A DNA stretch of 21,863 bases from a virus: the IMG/VR virus record IMGVR_UViG_3300042450_002070, positions 1 to 21,863 of that record. One strand, given 5' to 3'. Numbering within the stretch: the stretch's first letter is position 1; every line of letters begins with the position of its first letter. The notes beneath the pieces are model-generated. The model did not search any database. It was not told the origin of the DNA and saw only the letters and a program-made list of their open reading frames with translations. Below are positions 14,080 to 20,314 of this stretch, in pieces. Made by a program: the position numbers and the translations under genes.

Positions 14080-14163
14080 ATTTGCAAGGTCGTCGATTCA
14101 GATCTTCTCGGTGTGTAACCCATGTGTCACCAACGGATTGCGAGTTTAAAGGGGGAGGACGGG

Positions 14164-14463
14164 TTAGTTAGACGTACCAACCGCAGACGGCGGGTTTGGT
14201 AAAGCGAACAATTTCGGGGCTGGCTCAGCGAGTCTTTTCTCGTATTGCTCGACCCGTTTTTCGTACAGCTTGTTTCGGATCTCCTCAGGGATCGAAAGGA
14301 ATTCCTCCACCGCCGCCATGATCACGACAGCCTGTTTGGCTTTGCGGCCACCAAAGGTGACACCGGCACGCCGCAACCGGATTGACTCCATGTCAATCAA
14401 GTCGCAAATTTCGGGAAACACCCTCAGGGATACACGCCCGGATAAGGCATCTTGCTTACTCAT
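14164..14463 (-). CDS. Ribbon-helix-helix-type regulator (lysogeny side of the control region)
   Basis: I start the gene at the ATG at 14463, with GGTGA just upstream. The frame is open to 14574 but that part lies over the promoter boxes. The 99-residue protein begins SGRVSLRVFPEICDLIDMES (strand then helix) and continues with GRKAKQAVVIMAAVEEFLSIP (second helix), an arrangement like ribbon-helix-helix repressors. A charged helix follows (EIRNKLYEKRVEQYEKRLAE), able to form a coiled coil, and a proline-rich tail. It is divergent from the early operon and read from the promoter at 14530-14558. It is therefore a good candidate for the regulator that recognises the repeated TGACGT boxes. The fold and target are inferred. 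Confidence 0.6.
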   Translation of the reverse strand: MSKQDALSGRVSLRVFPEICDLIDMESIRLRRAGVTFGGRKAKQAVVIMAAVEEFLSIPEEIRNKLYEKRVEQYEKRLAEPAPKLFALPNPPSAVGTSN

Positions 14464-14529
14464 TACATTCACCATCATATGTACGCTCACTAGTCTCACC
14501 TCTTTCACTACGGTTTCTGTTCCATATCC

Positions 14530-14558
14530 ATAGTACGCCAAAAAGACAAATACGTCAA
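14530..14558 (-). promoter_or_regulatory. Promoter for the minus-strand regulator gene
   Basis: On the minus strand TTGACG (14558-14553) and TACTAT (14535-14530) are 17 bases apart, close to the sigma70 consensus. The -35 box is part of a TGACGTA repeat unit, and a second TGACGTA (14573-14567) lies just upstream. The transcript would begin near 14523, about 60 bases before the ATG at 14463. Confidence 0.6.
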
Positions 14559-14636
14559 ATAGAAAATACGTCATTTTGTTCTTGACCTACGGACTAAAAA
14601 GGCGTAAGTTGGTAATAGACGTCAAATAGGTGACGC
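14551..14636. promoter_or_regulatory. Cluster of TGACGT operator boxes in the divergent control region
   Basis: TACGTCA occurs at 14551-14557 and 14567-14573 (16-base spacing), GACGTCA at 14618-14624 and TGACGC at 14631-14636. An exact 11-mer ACGTCAAATAG is repeated at 14552-14562 and 14619-14629. The boxes overlap the -35 of the minus promoter and the predicted start point of the plus promoter, and they recur at the promoter at 18482. This is what a shared repressor operator would look like. Confidence 0.55.
14582..14610 (+). promoter_or_regulatory. Possible promoter of the early/replication operon
   Basis: TTGACC (14582-14587) and TAAGTT (14605-14610) are 17 bases apart. The -35 box is good and the -10 box weak. 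The start would fall at about 14617, directly at the GACGTCAAATAG box. No better candidate was found before the ATG at 14654. Confidence 0.4.
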
Positions 14637-14653
14637 ACACAGGGGATTTGTCT

Positions 14654-14857
14654 ATGCAAAGTTCGTTGAAGCTCGAAAAGGTTACGTTCTATCTTCCTCA
14701 AGACCTCAGGAAACAGCTACGGTTTGCGTGCGTACAACACGACACGACCATGTGCTCAATCTTGACCGACTTGACTGAGATTTATGTCGGTAAGCCGTTT
14801 CAGCCTAAAACCCAAGATCGTCGCAAGACGCGATTTAGCAAAGCAGTTGCCAAATGA
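14654..14857 (+). CDS. Small ribbon-helix-helix (CopG/Arc-like) protein
   Basis: The 67-residue protein starts at the ATG at 14654, preceded by AGGGGA at normal distance. A GTG at 14630 also lies in frame but would include the operator box. The strand KLEKVTFYLP is followed by helix QDLRKQLRFACVQHD and helix TMCSILTDLTEIYV, a good match to the ribbon-helix-helix fold. A basic tail (KTQDRRKTRFSKAVAK) follows. Its stop overlaps the next start (ATGA), so it is coupled to the DCL-HNH gene and the primase-helicase. The layout recalls copG-repB units of plasmids, in which the small regulator represses the Rep operon. Autoregulation through the boxes upstream is inference. Confidence 0.7.
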   Translation: MQSSLKLEKVTFYLPQDLRKQLRFACVQHDTTMCSILTDLTEIYVGKPFQPKTQDRRKTRFSKAVAK

Positions 14858-15585
14858 GTAAACCAGTCAAAGCGAGAACTAAAAACCTGATTGGTGGTCT
14901 CACAGTCAGTGAGGCCACCGAGAAAATCTACGCGATCGCGATCAAGTGCCAGTATGTAAACCGGACGGATTGGGAGATCGAGAACAAACTTCAGATGAGT
15001 TGGGTGCCGGTATGCCCTGAAGACTTCGAGTGGATCACCACTGTATTGATTCCGCGACACGGATCGGCATCAATAAAGATTGGGTGTGGAATATCGGAGA
15101 TCGCGTTCGGCAGGAATAGCCGTTTCGCATCCCGGACAGCAAAGCGGATACCGTGCTGCATGTACGTCAAGAGGACAGACGGTTCGATAGTTGATGTTTC
15201 GTGGCGGGAATGCTTATCACCTTCTCACGACCGGGCCAAGATGCTGAATGCTATGAGGAACTCCGTGCGCCCACAGATCAGGGAATTCCTGGACGCGATC
15301 AAGCCGGAACAGGGATGCCAGATTTGTGGAGTTTCGCTATCTGGGAAAGAGACTGATATTGACCACCACCCTAAACCATTTAAGCGGATTGTTGAGGAAT
15401 GGTTTTTAGCCACGAATCGGGATTGCGATAAGATCAAGGTGTGTGGCGAAAGGGATTTGCAGGTCGGTGACGACTTCGTTGACCAGTCAATTAAGTTAGA
15501 GTGGACCGTCTACCACAGAGAATCAACGGTTGACGGGTTGCGAGCGTTATGCAGGCCGTGTCATTCAACTCTTAAAAGGACCTAA
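14854..15585 (+). CDS. DCL-family (DUF3223) protein with C-terminal HNH-like nuclease motif
   Basis: This is a 243-residue, two-domain protein. The central part (about residues 55-121) follows the DCL/DUF3223 pattern: a helix, then RHGSASIKIGCGISEIAF, then a cysteine/aromatic strand and VKRTDGSIVDVSWRECL. The domain is known from plant DCL proteins needed for plastid rRNA processing and from RNA polymerase-linked proteins, where it is thought to contact nucleic acid or protein. The C-terminal part has HNH-like features: C155/C158, DIDHHPKPF (H171, H172), YH at 220-221, and CRPCH (C233, C236). An endonuclease is likely but activity is unproved. The gene sits between the CopG-like regulator (ATGA overlap) and the primase-helicase (one-base gap), so a replication or DNA-processing role is suggested. 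Confidence 0.7.
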   Translation: MSKPVKARTKNLIGGLTVSEATEKIYAIAIKCQYVNRTDWEIENKLQMSWVPVCPEDFEWITTVLIPRHGSASIKIGCGISEIAFGRNSRFASRTAKRIPCCMYVKRTDGSIVDVSWRECLSPSHDRAKMLNAMRNSVRPQIREFLDAIKPEQGCQICGVSLSGKETDIDHHPKPFKRIVEEWFLATNRDCDKIKVCGERDLQVGDDFVDQSIKLEWTVYHRESTVDGLRALCRPCHSTLKRT

Positions 15586-15586
15586 A

Positions 15587-18010
15587 ATGTCGTGGGAAGA
15601 CTATTTTCGGGCGGTTGAAGCGAACGACTTGACGAGGGCATTCGATGCCCTCGTTAGCGTTGGCGCTTTACCACTAATGATCGGGGCCGACGACAAGGGG
15701 AAATACAAGGATCCCGGCGTCAATGGCAAGGGATGGGGCGTTTCGACAATTGAACAACGGCGGAAACGGCTGATTGATAGCATCGCCAAAGGTCGAAAGG
15801 TGGGTCTAGGCTGTCAGCCGATCGGCTACGTTGTTATCGACATTGACACGCCAGACAAAGATCGCAACCTAATCGACACCGCAACCGAAGAGACAAGAGC
15901 AATCGTATTCGCTGGGAACATGCCGCCCACCCTGACCATCGGAACTCAGGGCGGGCGGCATCTTTGGTTTATCGCTCCAAAATCATTGATTGAATTCTGG
16001 GGAGACAAAGGGAAACAGGAGATTAAACTGCCAAGCGGTGGTGCTGCCGAAATCTTCCTCGGTATTGCGACAAAACAGACGCAAGTGGCTGTTCCACCAT
16101 CGGACGGTAAAGCGATCGAAGTTGAAATGGAACCGGTGATGCTGCCGGATTGGGCGGTTGATTCGATCATATTTCACCTGTTACCACCGAAGAAAAGCAT
16201 CTTTCCTGCCGCTGTTCGTAATGTTGCCAGCGGATCCGATGAAGAGGATTGGTACAGGCGACACACTGAAAAGATTGTTGACGGGATCGCCCGGGCTTTG
16301 CATCCGGAACGACACAAGAAATTTCGGAATGGAGCCTTCGTACTTGCCGGATATGCCACCGGTATCGGTTGCCACCATCTAAGAGAATGGGCCACATCAA
16401 GGGTTCGTGAGGCTCATAAATACGCCAAACCGGAAGTCAGTCCACTTGTGTTAGGAATGACTCCTGAAACAGCCTGGACAATCGGATCCCGGGAATCTCT
16501 TCTACCCAACTGGATTATAAGAAAGCAAAAGGGAATGCCGTACTCAAAAGAATCGGTCGAAGAGGCACATGATCTCGCAGCTGCGGAACAGGTCGATCCA
16601 ATTGTCAGGGAAGATCCTGATCTGGTCAGCTTTTCCAACCCTCACAAACTGGCTCGCGACTGGATCGCCGCTCAGTCCATTGAACAGGTCATTTACTGGC
16701 AAGGGGAATTCTGGCAATGGTCAATGGGTCGTTACGAGTCGATCCCGGACGAGGAAATGGATAGCCGATTATCACGCTGGATTGACGGGGTATTCGCTAC
16801 AGCTGCGAAGGATCAATTCTTCCAGACTCAAGACCCAAAAGAGCGGGCTAAAATCAGAGTTAAATCAGTCACGCCGGGCGTGGTCGAATCGGTCAGGAAA
16901 GCGATCGCCAGCCTGACGACCAAAGAGGTGCGTGAAATTGATGCCATGCCTGCATGGATCCTACCACGGGACGATTGGGACGTTCGTGATGTGGTGTGTA
17001 TGCGAAACGCGATTATCAATCCTCGACTTGGTGGGATCGAAACACTCACGCCCAACCTGTTCTCCCGATACCGAACGGATTATGACTGGATCAACGATGC
17101 TCCAAAACCGAAACGATGGTTGGAATTCCTGAGAGGAATCTGGCCTGACGAAAAGGACTGCATTGAGGCTTTGCAGATGTGGTTCGGATATGTCCTGACA
17201 CAAGACACGCGGATGCAAAAAATCCTGCTCCTGATCGGTCCACCCAGATCAGGCAAAGGGACGATTTCACGGATCATCACCGCAATGGTCGGTACAGGCA
17301 ATGTCGCAAGCCCATCGCTCGGCGACTTAGCACAGCCGTTTGGACTGGCCAGGTGCATCGGCAGGCCGCTTGCAATTATCCCAGATGCCAGAATCGGGAA
17401 TAGGATCGACCAAGCTGTGATCGTGGAACGTCTCTTGTCTATCAGCGGTGAGGACCGCGTGGCCATCGACCGTAAGTATCGGGAATCGTGGGAAGGCCGA
17501 TTGCCCACCCGTCTCATGATCTGCTCAAACGAATTGCCACGATTGCAGGATACCACCGGAGCTTTGCCAAACCGATATATCGTGTTGCCCATGACCAAGT
17601 CGTTTCTCGGATCTGAAGATCGAGAACTGGAATCAGACATCTTGAAGGAGTTGCCAGGCATCGTGACCTGGGCGATTGACGGTTTTCAGAAACTCGCAAA
17701 AGCGGGTCGATTTACCCAACCGGAGTCCGGAAAAGTGCGTCTGAAGGTGCTCGAGGAACTCTGTTCCCCGATCGTCGCGTTCGTTTCCGACCACTATCTG
17801 GTCACTGGAAGCGACAAGGATCGGATCCCAGCAGACAATATTCAGGCCAATTGGAAGCAATGGTGCGAAGAAACGGGGCATTTTCCGGGATCTGTACACC
17901 GTTTCGTCAAAGATCTGACGGATGCTTACCCTGCCGTCAGCAAGAAAAAAATTCGCTCAACCGACTCCGTCACATGGGGTTACGTTGGAATCGAGAAGAA
18001 GTCGGATTGA
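15587..18010 (+). CDS. Replication protein: primase-polymerase fused to SF3/D5-type helicase
   Basis: I use the ATG at 15587, with AAAAGGA upstream. The open frame extends back to 15530 inside the previous gene. The 807-residue protein begins with an archaeo-eukaryotic-type primase-polymerase domain. VVIDIDTP carries the metal-binding D85/D87, GGRHLWF contains H125, and EIFLGIATKQTQVAVPPS is the third motif. A middle linker (about 230-500) precedes a helicase of superfamily 3/D5 type: Walker A GPPRSGKG at about 551-558, an IIPDAR segment as the Walker B region, RLMICSNELP as motif C and NRYIVLPM with the arginine finger. The C-terminus holds a helical, winged-helix-like tail (DNIQANWKQWCEETG). 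It should melt the origin, prime and unwind DNA for phage replication. The repeat cluster directly behind it is a candidate binding site. Confidence 0.9.
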   Translation: MSWEDYFRAVEANDLTRAFDALVSVGALPLMIGADDKGKYKDPGVNGKGWGVSTIEQRRKRLIDSIAKGRKVGLGCQPIGYVVIDIDTPDKDRNLIDTATEETRAIVFAGNMPPTLTIGTQGGRHLWFIAPKSLIEFWGDKGKQEIKLPSGGAAEIFLGIATKQTQVAVPPSDGKAIEVEMEPVMLPDWAVDSIIFHLLPPKKSIFPAAVRNVASGSDEEDWYRRHTEKIVDGIARALHPERHKKFRNGAFVLAGYATGIGCHHLREWATSRVREAHKYAKPEVSPLVLGMTPETAWTIGSRESLLPNWIIRKQKGMPYSKESVEEAHDLAAAEQVDPIVREDPDLVSFSNPHKLARDWIAAQSIEQVIYWQGEFWQWSMGRYESIPDEEMDSRLSRWIDGVFATAAKDQFFQTQDPKERAKIRVKSVTPGVVESVRKAIASLTTKEVREIDAMPAWILPRDDWDVRDVVCMRNAIINPRLGGIETLTPNLFSRYRTDYDWINDAPKPKRWLEFLRGIWPDEKDCIEALQMWFGYVLTQDTRMQKILLLIGPPRSGKGTISRIITAMVGTGNVASPSLGDLAQPFGLARCIGRPLAIIPDARIGNRIDQAVIVERLLSISGEDRVAIDRKYRESWEGRLPTRLMICSNELPRLQDTTGALPNRYIVLPMTKSFLGSEDRELESDILKELPGIVTWAIDGFQKLAKAGRFTQPESGKVRLKVLEELCSPIVAFVSDHYLVTGSDKDRIPADNIQANWKQWCEETGHFPGSVHRFVKDLTDAYPAVSKKKIRSTDSVTWGYVGIEKKSD

Positions 18011-18014
18011 TAAA

Positions 18015-18303
18015 TGTTCCAAGTCTGAAAGGTACTTGGAACAACATTGGAACATTTTAATTCTATACTGTCATAGGATTTATATCATAATGTTCCGTGT
18101 TCCATGTTTTAGACGAAACATTTAGTAAAAACAAAAAGAGAGAGAAAGAGGCCAGGAATGGCAGAATCAGAAAAGGAGATAACAATGGAAAAAACTTGGA
18201 ACATACGGAACATTTCGCTTCCTTCATGGACGCAAGATGATGATCTGCATGGTACTTGTGACAAAAAAGACACCCATTCGGAACTTGGAACAAACTTGGA
18301 ACA
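18015..18303. repeat. Iteron-like TTGGAACA repeat cluster, candidate replication origin
   Basis: TTGGAACA occurs at 18036-18043, 18047-18054, 18196-18203, 18285-18292 and 18296-18303, with GGAACA at 18207-18212. The inverse TGTTCCAA stands at 18015-18022, and TGTTCC at 18091-18096 and 18098-18103. Two of the pairs are 11 bases apart, one helical turn. Three pairs share a larger frame, ACTTGGAACA followed by GGAACATTT (about 18034-18057, 18194-18215, 18283-18306). Between them lies an A+T-rich stretch (18055-18150). Position immediately after the primase-helicase gene fits an origin with iterons. A transcriptional operator is the alternative. Confidence 0.6.
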
Positions 18304-18499
18304 TTTGCCAGAGGTGCCAGAACCAACCATGACGACCGCCTGGGTGTCGGTGGTCAAGTATTGGACTCCGGCAATGACCGTAAAGGCTTGGCCGATGCTG
18401 GATTGGATCATCAAGAACCACGGCGAAATCGAGGCCGCCGAATGGATCTGCACAAAATCGACAAAATTTTTTACTTTAGGCTTGACGTCTAATCTGTAA
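18185..18499 (+). CDS. Hypothetical protein overlapping the repeat cluster (uncertain)
   Basis: This is a frame of 104 codons from the ATG at 18185, which has AAGGAG six bases upstream. An in-frame ATG at 18158 with AGAGG before it is also possible. Its N-terminal part is the translation of the TTGGAACA repeats (TWNIRNISLPSW, LGTNLEHLPEVP). The C-terminal half (AWVSVVKYWTPAMTVKAWPM, then LDWIIKNHGEIEAAEWIC) looks more like an ordinary helical protein. No family was recognised. The gene may be real, or the frame may be open only by chance across an origin. The stop at 18497-18499 lies within the promoter of the next operon. Confidence 0.4.
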   Translation: MEKTWNIRNISLPSWTQDDDLHGTCDKKDTHSELGTNLEHLPEVPEPTMTTAWVSVVKYWTPAMTVKAWPMLDWIIKNHGEIEAAEWICTKSTKFFTLGLTSNL

Positions 18500-18510
18500 A
18501 AACGTATATT
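18482..18510 (+). promoter_or_regulatory. Strong sigma70-type promoter of second early operon
   Basis: TTGACG (18482-18487) and TATATT (18505-18510) are separated by 17 bases, a near-consensus promoter whose transcript would begin near 18517. The -35 box lies in TTGACGTCTAAT, nearly the same as TTGACGTCTATT read on the minus strand at 14624 in the divergent control region. This suggests control by the same phage regulator. Confidence 0.7.
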
Positions 18511-18530
18511 GATTTTGCAGTCAGTTGATT

Positions 18531-18568
18531 CTGACGTCAGTAAGTAAAACAGTCAGCCCAGTAAGTAA
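18531..18568. promoter_or_regulatory. Operator palindrome CTGACGTCAG and CAGTAAGTAA direct repeats
   Basis: A perfect ten-base palindrome CTGACGTCAG (18531-18540) lies about 15 bases after the predicted transcription start. CAGTAAGTAA is repeated at 18538-18547 and 18559-18568. A repressor bound here would block the promoter just upstream. It is the most symmetrical of the TGACGT boxes in the window. Confidence 0.5.
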
Positions 18569-18591
18569 CACTCTTCGCGGAGCACAACACA

Positions 18592-18903
18592 ATGAACAGC
18601 ACGTTAGATCAAGACCTATCCGCAGACCACCAAGCCCGCCTTACGGCTGGCCTGCGTGATTACGACGAGCAATGGATCGAGAGGGAGCGAATGGCTCGTG
18701 AACTTCAGACACGGTTCGAATCCAGCCGCCAGCGTGAGGAAGAGCAAGACGCTCGACTCCTGGACACCGCTTTTCAGTCCGAACAGCGTCTACTCATCAC
18801 GATCGAATCGGCCTTATTGGACGATGACCACACCGCCAATCTGTCGCACGCCGCCGTCACAATCGCACGGCTTCGCAGCCGGTTGACGGAGGTGACACGA
18901 TGA
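18592..18903 (+). CDS. Hypothetical coiled-coil protein
   Basis: This is a 103-residue, strongly charged helical protein (DEQWIERERMARELQTRFES, then EEEQDARLLDTAFQSEQRLL), very probably a coiled coil, with no recognised family. GGAG stands about ten bases before the ATG. It is the first gene of the operon starting at the 18482 promoter and overlaps the next gene by ATGA. Composition and size suit an early phage protein acting by protein contact, but no function can be assigned. Confidence 0.6.
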   Translation: MNSTLDQDLSADHQARLTAGLRDYDEQWIERERMARELQTRFESSRQREEEQDARLLDTAFQSEQRLLITIESALLDDDHTANLSHAAVTIARLRSRLTEVTR

Positions 18904-19121
18904 ACACCATTGACATGCGAGACGTGGACCGAACGAACCGTCTAGTTATTCGCCAAGCCGAAGAAATCATCCGCCTCAAGAACCAGCTCACCACGCTCAC
19001 TTGGGCGGCACATATCCCACTGTCGCTGCCTGTTGGCGAGGCAATGACCGCCTGTGATATTGGCGTGCTCCGATCCGAAGTGGACTCCGCAGAAGAATTG
19101 CTAGGAGGTGCCAAGCCATGA
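18900..19121 (+). CDS. Hypothetical small protein
   Basis: The 73-residue protein has overlapping ATGA junctions at both ends, evidence for coupled translation with its neighbours. The first half is a basic/acidic helix with hydrophobic heptads (TNRLVIRQAEEIIRLKNQLT), likely a coiled coil. The second half is less regular. The family is unknown. It may pair with the coiled-coil proteins encoded on either side. Confidence 0.55.
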   Translation: MNTIDMRDVDRTNRLVIRQAEEIIRLKNQLTTLTWAAHIPLSLPVGEAMTACDIGVLRSEVDSAEELLGGAKP

Positions 19122-19426
19122 GCATTGAAATTGACTGCTTAAAAGCCGAACTGCGTGACATTGCTGTCCGCAGCTACGAGTACGAAAGACTCGTCAGAGA
19201 AGTTATGGCCAAGCGAGTTGAGCAGGCCAAGGAAAAAGGCGAGAACGCTCGCTGGCTCCTGAAGTTTGTCACTCTCGCCGATGCTGGTCAGAAACTTGAC
19301 TGGGTCGAATCGGAATTAAGTTGGCTGGAAGAGGACGGGTTACATCCTGTCCGCAGTCATCTTGTCGTTCAAGCGATCGCCCTGGCTAAAAAGGCGATCG
19401 CCAACCAGACACCTTCATTGGTGTGA
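19118..19426 (+). CDS. Hypothetical helical protein
   Basis: This is a 102-residue, almost fully helical protein (EYERLVREVMAKRVEQAKEK, then LDWVESELSWLEEDG), starting at an ATG within the previous stop (ATGA). No family was recognised. It is the last gene before the terminator at 19436, so the three small proteins 18592-19426 form one transcription unit from the 18482 promoter, with possible read-through to the ssDNA-binding protein. Confidence 0.55.
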   Translation: MSIEIDCLKAELRDIAVRSYEYERLVREVMAKRVEQAKEKGENARWLLKFVTLADAGQKLDWVESELSWLEEDGLHPVRSHLVVQAIALAKKAIANQTPSLV

Positions 19427-19435
19427 CGCCGCGAA

Positions 19436-19473
19436 GCCACGGCCAATCGGATTTTGGCCGTGGCGTGTTTTCT
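19436..19473 (+). terminator. Intrinsic terminator after the small-protein group
   Basis: GCCACGGCCAA (19436-19446) and TTGGCCGTGGC (19454-19464) form a perfect 11-base-pair stem with a seven-base loop, followed by GTGTTTTCT. The stem is strong and the T run is short, so some read-through into the next gene is likely. Confidence 0.7.
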
Positions 19474-19519
19474 AGCACGTTTCAACAGATTCACACATAG
19501 ACAAGTAAAGAGGCATCCC

Positions 19520-20230
19520 ATGTCAGATCTCGTATTCGGTCCAAATCGTTCACCCGTCGGTCGCATCAGTTACCCGTTCATTTGGACACCCCGCGAGTCC
19601 CAGGACGGCAAAGGTAAACCCCGTTACTCGGCCTCGCTGATCCTTGATCGGCAAGACCCGATTGTCCAGGTGATTTACGACGATTGCGTGGCGGTCGCCA
19701 GAGAGTTTTTTGGGGCACGTTGGGGCGGCAATCCAGCCGGCTTTAAAGAGCATTGGCCGATTAAAAATCGCGACCTTGAAACCAAGGTGCAAGGCGATCC
19801 AGCCTTCGGTAATGTGGTCCTGAACGCATCCTGCTCCGATAAACGGTCGCCGCGGATCATGGACCGTAATAACAAGCCGATCCAAAGTCAGACGGAGATT
19901 TACGGCGGCATGATCGGTGCCATCCATGTCCAAGCTATGGCTTACGACCAAAACGGCTTCAAGGGTGTCAAGCTGTGGCTCAACGGGCTCACTAAGGTGG
20001 CAGACGCCGAGAAGTTTGGCAATGGCGATTTTGAGCCACCGGTGGGTGAATACGCTGTCCCTGAATATCTCAGGGCCAAAGTGATCCAGCCTGCCTACAC
20101 GCAGCACCAAACGGCACCGGCCTACACCCAGTCTGATGCCGATTCGATGATGATGCGTGCGGTTAGCGGTTCGCATCACTTCCCAGCGTCTCGCGTTGTA
20201 CGAGACGACGTTGACGGCATCCCATTCTGA
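19520..20230 (+). CDS. Single-stranded DNA-binding protein (DUF2815 type) with SSB-like acidic tail
   Basis: The 236-residue protein starts at the ATG at 19520, with AAAGAGG upstream. The frame is open back to 19454 but across the terminator. The pattern follows the DUF2815 family, a phage ssDNA-binding protein related in fold to T7 gp2.5. It has RISYPFIWTPRES with PRYSASLILDRQDP near the start, a middle segment around ADPAFGN/VVLNASCSDKRSPRIMD, and YGGMIGAIHVQAMAYDQNGF with GVKLWLNGLTKV near the end. The C-terminus is RDDVDGIPF, closely like the acidic, phenylalanine-ended tip by which bacterial SSB recruits repair and replication proteins. It should coat single strands during replication with the primase-helicase. 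Terminators stand on both sides. Confidence 0.8.
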   Translation: MSDLVFGPNRSPVGRISYPFIWTPRESQDGKGKPRYSASLILDRQDPIVQVIYDDCVAVAREFFGARWGGNPAGFKEHWPIKNRDLETKVQGDPAFGNVVLNASCSDKRSPRIMDRNNKPIQSQTEIYGGMIGAIHVQAMAYDQNGFKGVKLWLNGLTKVADAEKFGNGDFEPPVGEYAVPEYLRAKVIQPAYTQHQTAPAYTQSDADSMMMRAVSGSHHFPASRVVRDDVDGIPF

Positions 20231-20246
20231 CCCCCACGGACGGTCG

Positions 20247-20282
20247 CCCAGGCTGGTCATACGCAGCCAGCCTGGGATTTTT
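20247..20282 (+). terminator. Intrinsic terminator after the ssDNA-binding protein gene
   Basis: CCCAGGCTGG (20247-20256) pairs perfectly with CCAGCCTGGG (20267-20276) across a ten-base loop, followed by ATTTTT (20277-20282). A typical intrinsic terminator. Confidence 0.8.
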
Positions 20283-20314
20283 CACCACACCACTATATTT
20301 GAAAGGTAAGTAAG

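Noticed and set aside
14038-14114. A complete 77-base tRNA gene on the minus strand
   Set aside because: The T arm and 3' acceptor strand are perfect and ACACC at the far end pairs with GGTGT, but two acceptor pairs fail, there is no D arm and the anticodon stem does not form. Only the 3' part is tRNA-like, which fits an att core better.
13917-14123. Minus-strand 68-codon frame over the att region
   Set aside because: It overlaps the integrase start and the tRNA-like att core, and no ribosome site is visible.
18015-18303. CRISPR array interpretation of the TTGGAACA repeats
   Set aside because: Units are only 8-10 bases, spacing is irregular and there are no uniform spacers.
18063-18453. Minus-strand frames across the TTGGAACA repeats
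   Set aside because: They are open because of repeats and low complexity. There is no ribosome site and the surrounding genes all run on the plus strand.
19550-20260. 236-codon minus-strand frame opposite the ssDNA-binding protein
   Set aside because: It is a mirror frame of a well-supported gene, with histidine- and arginine-rich shadow composition.
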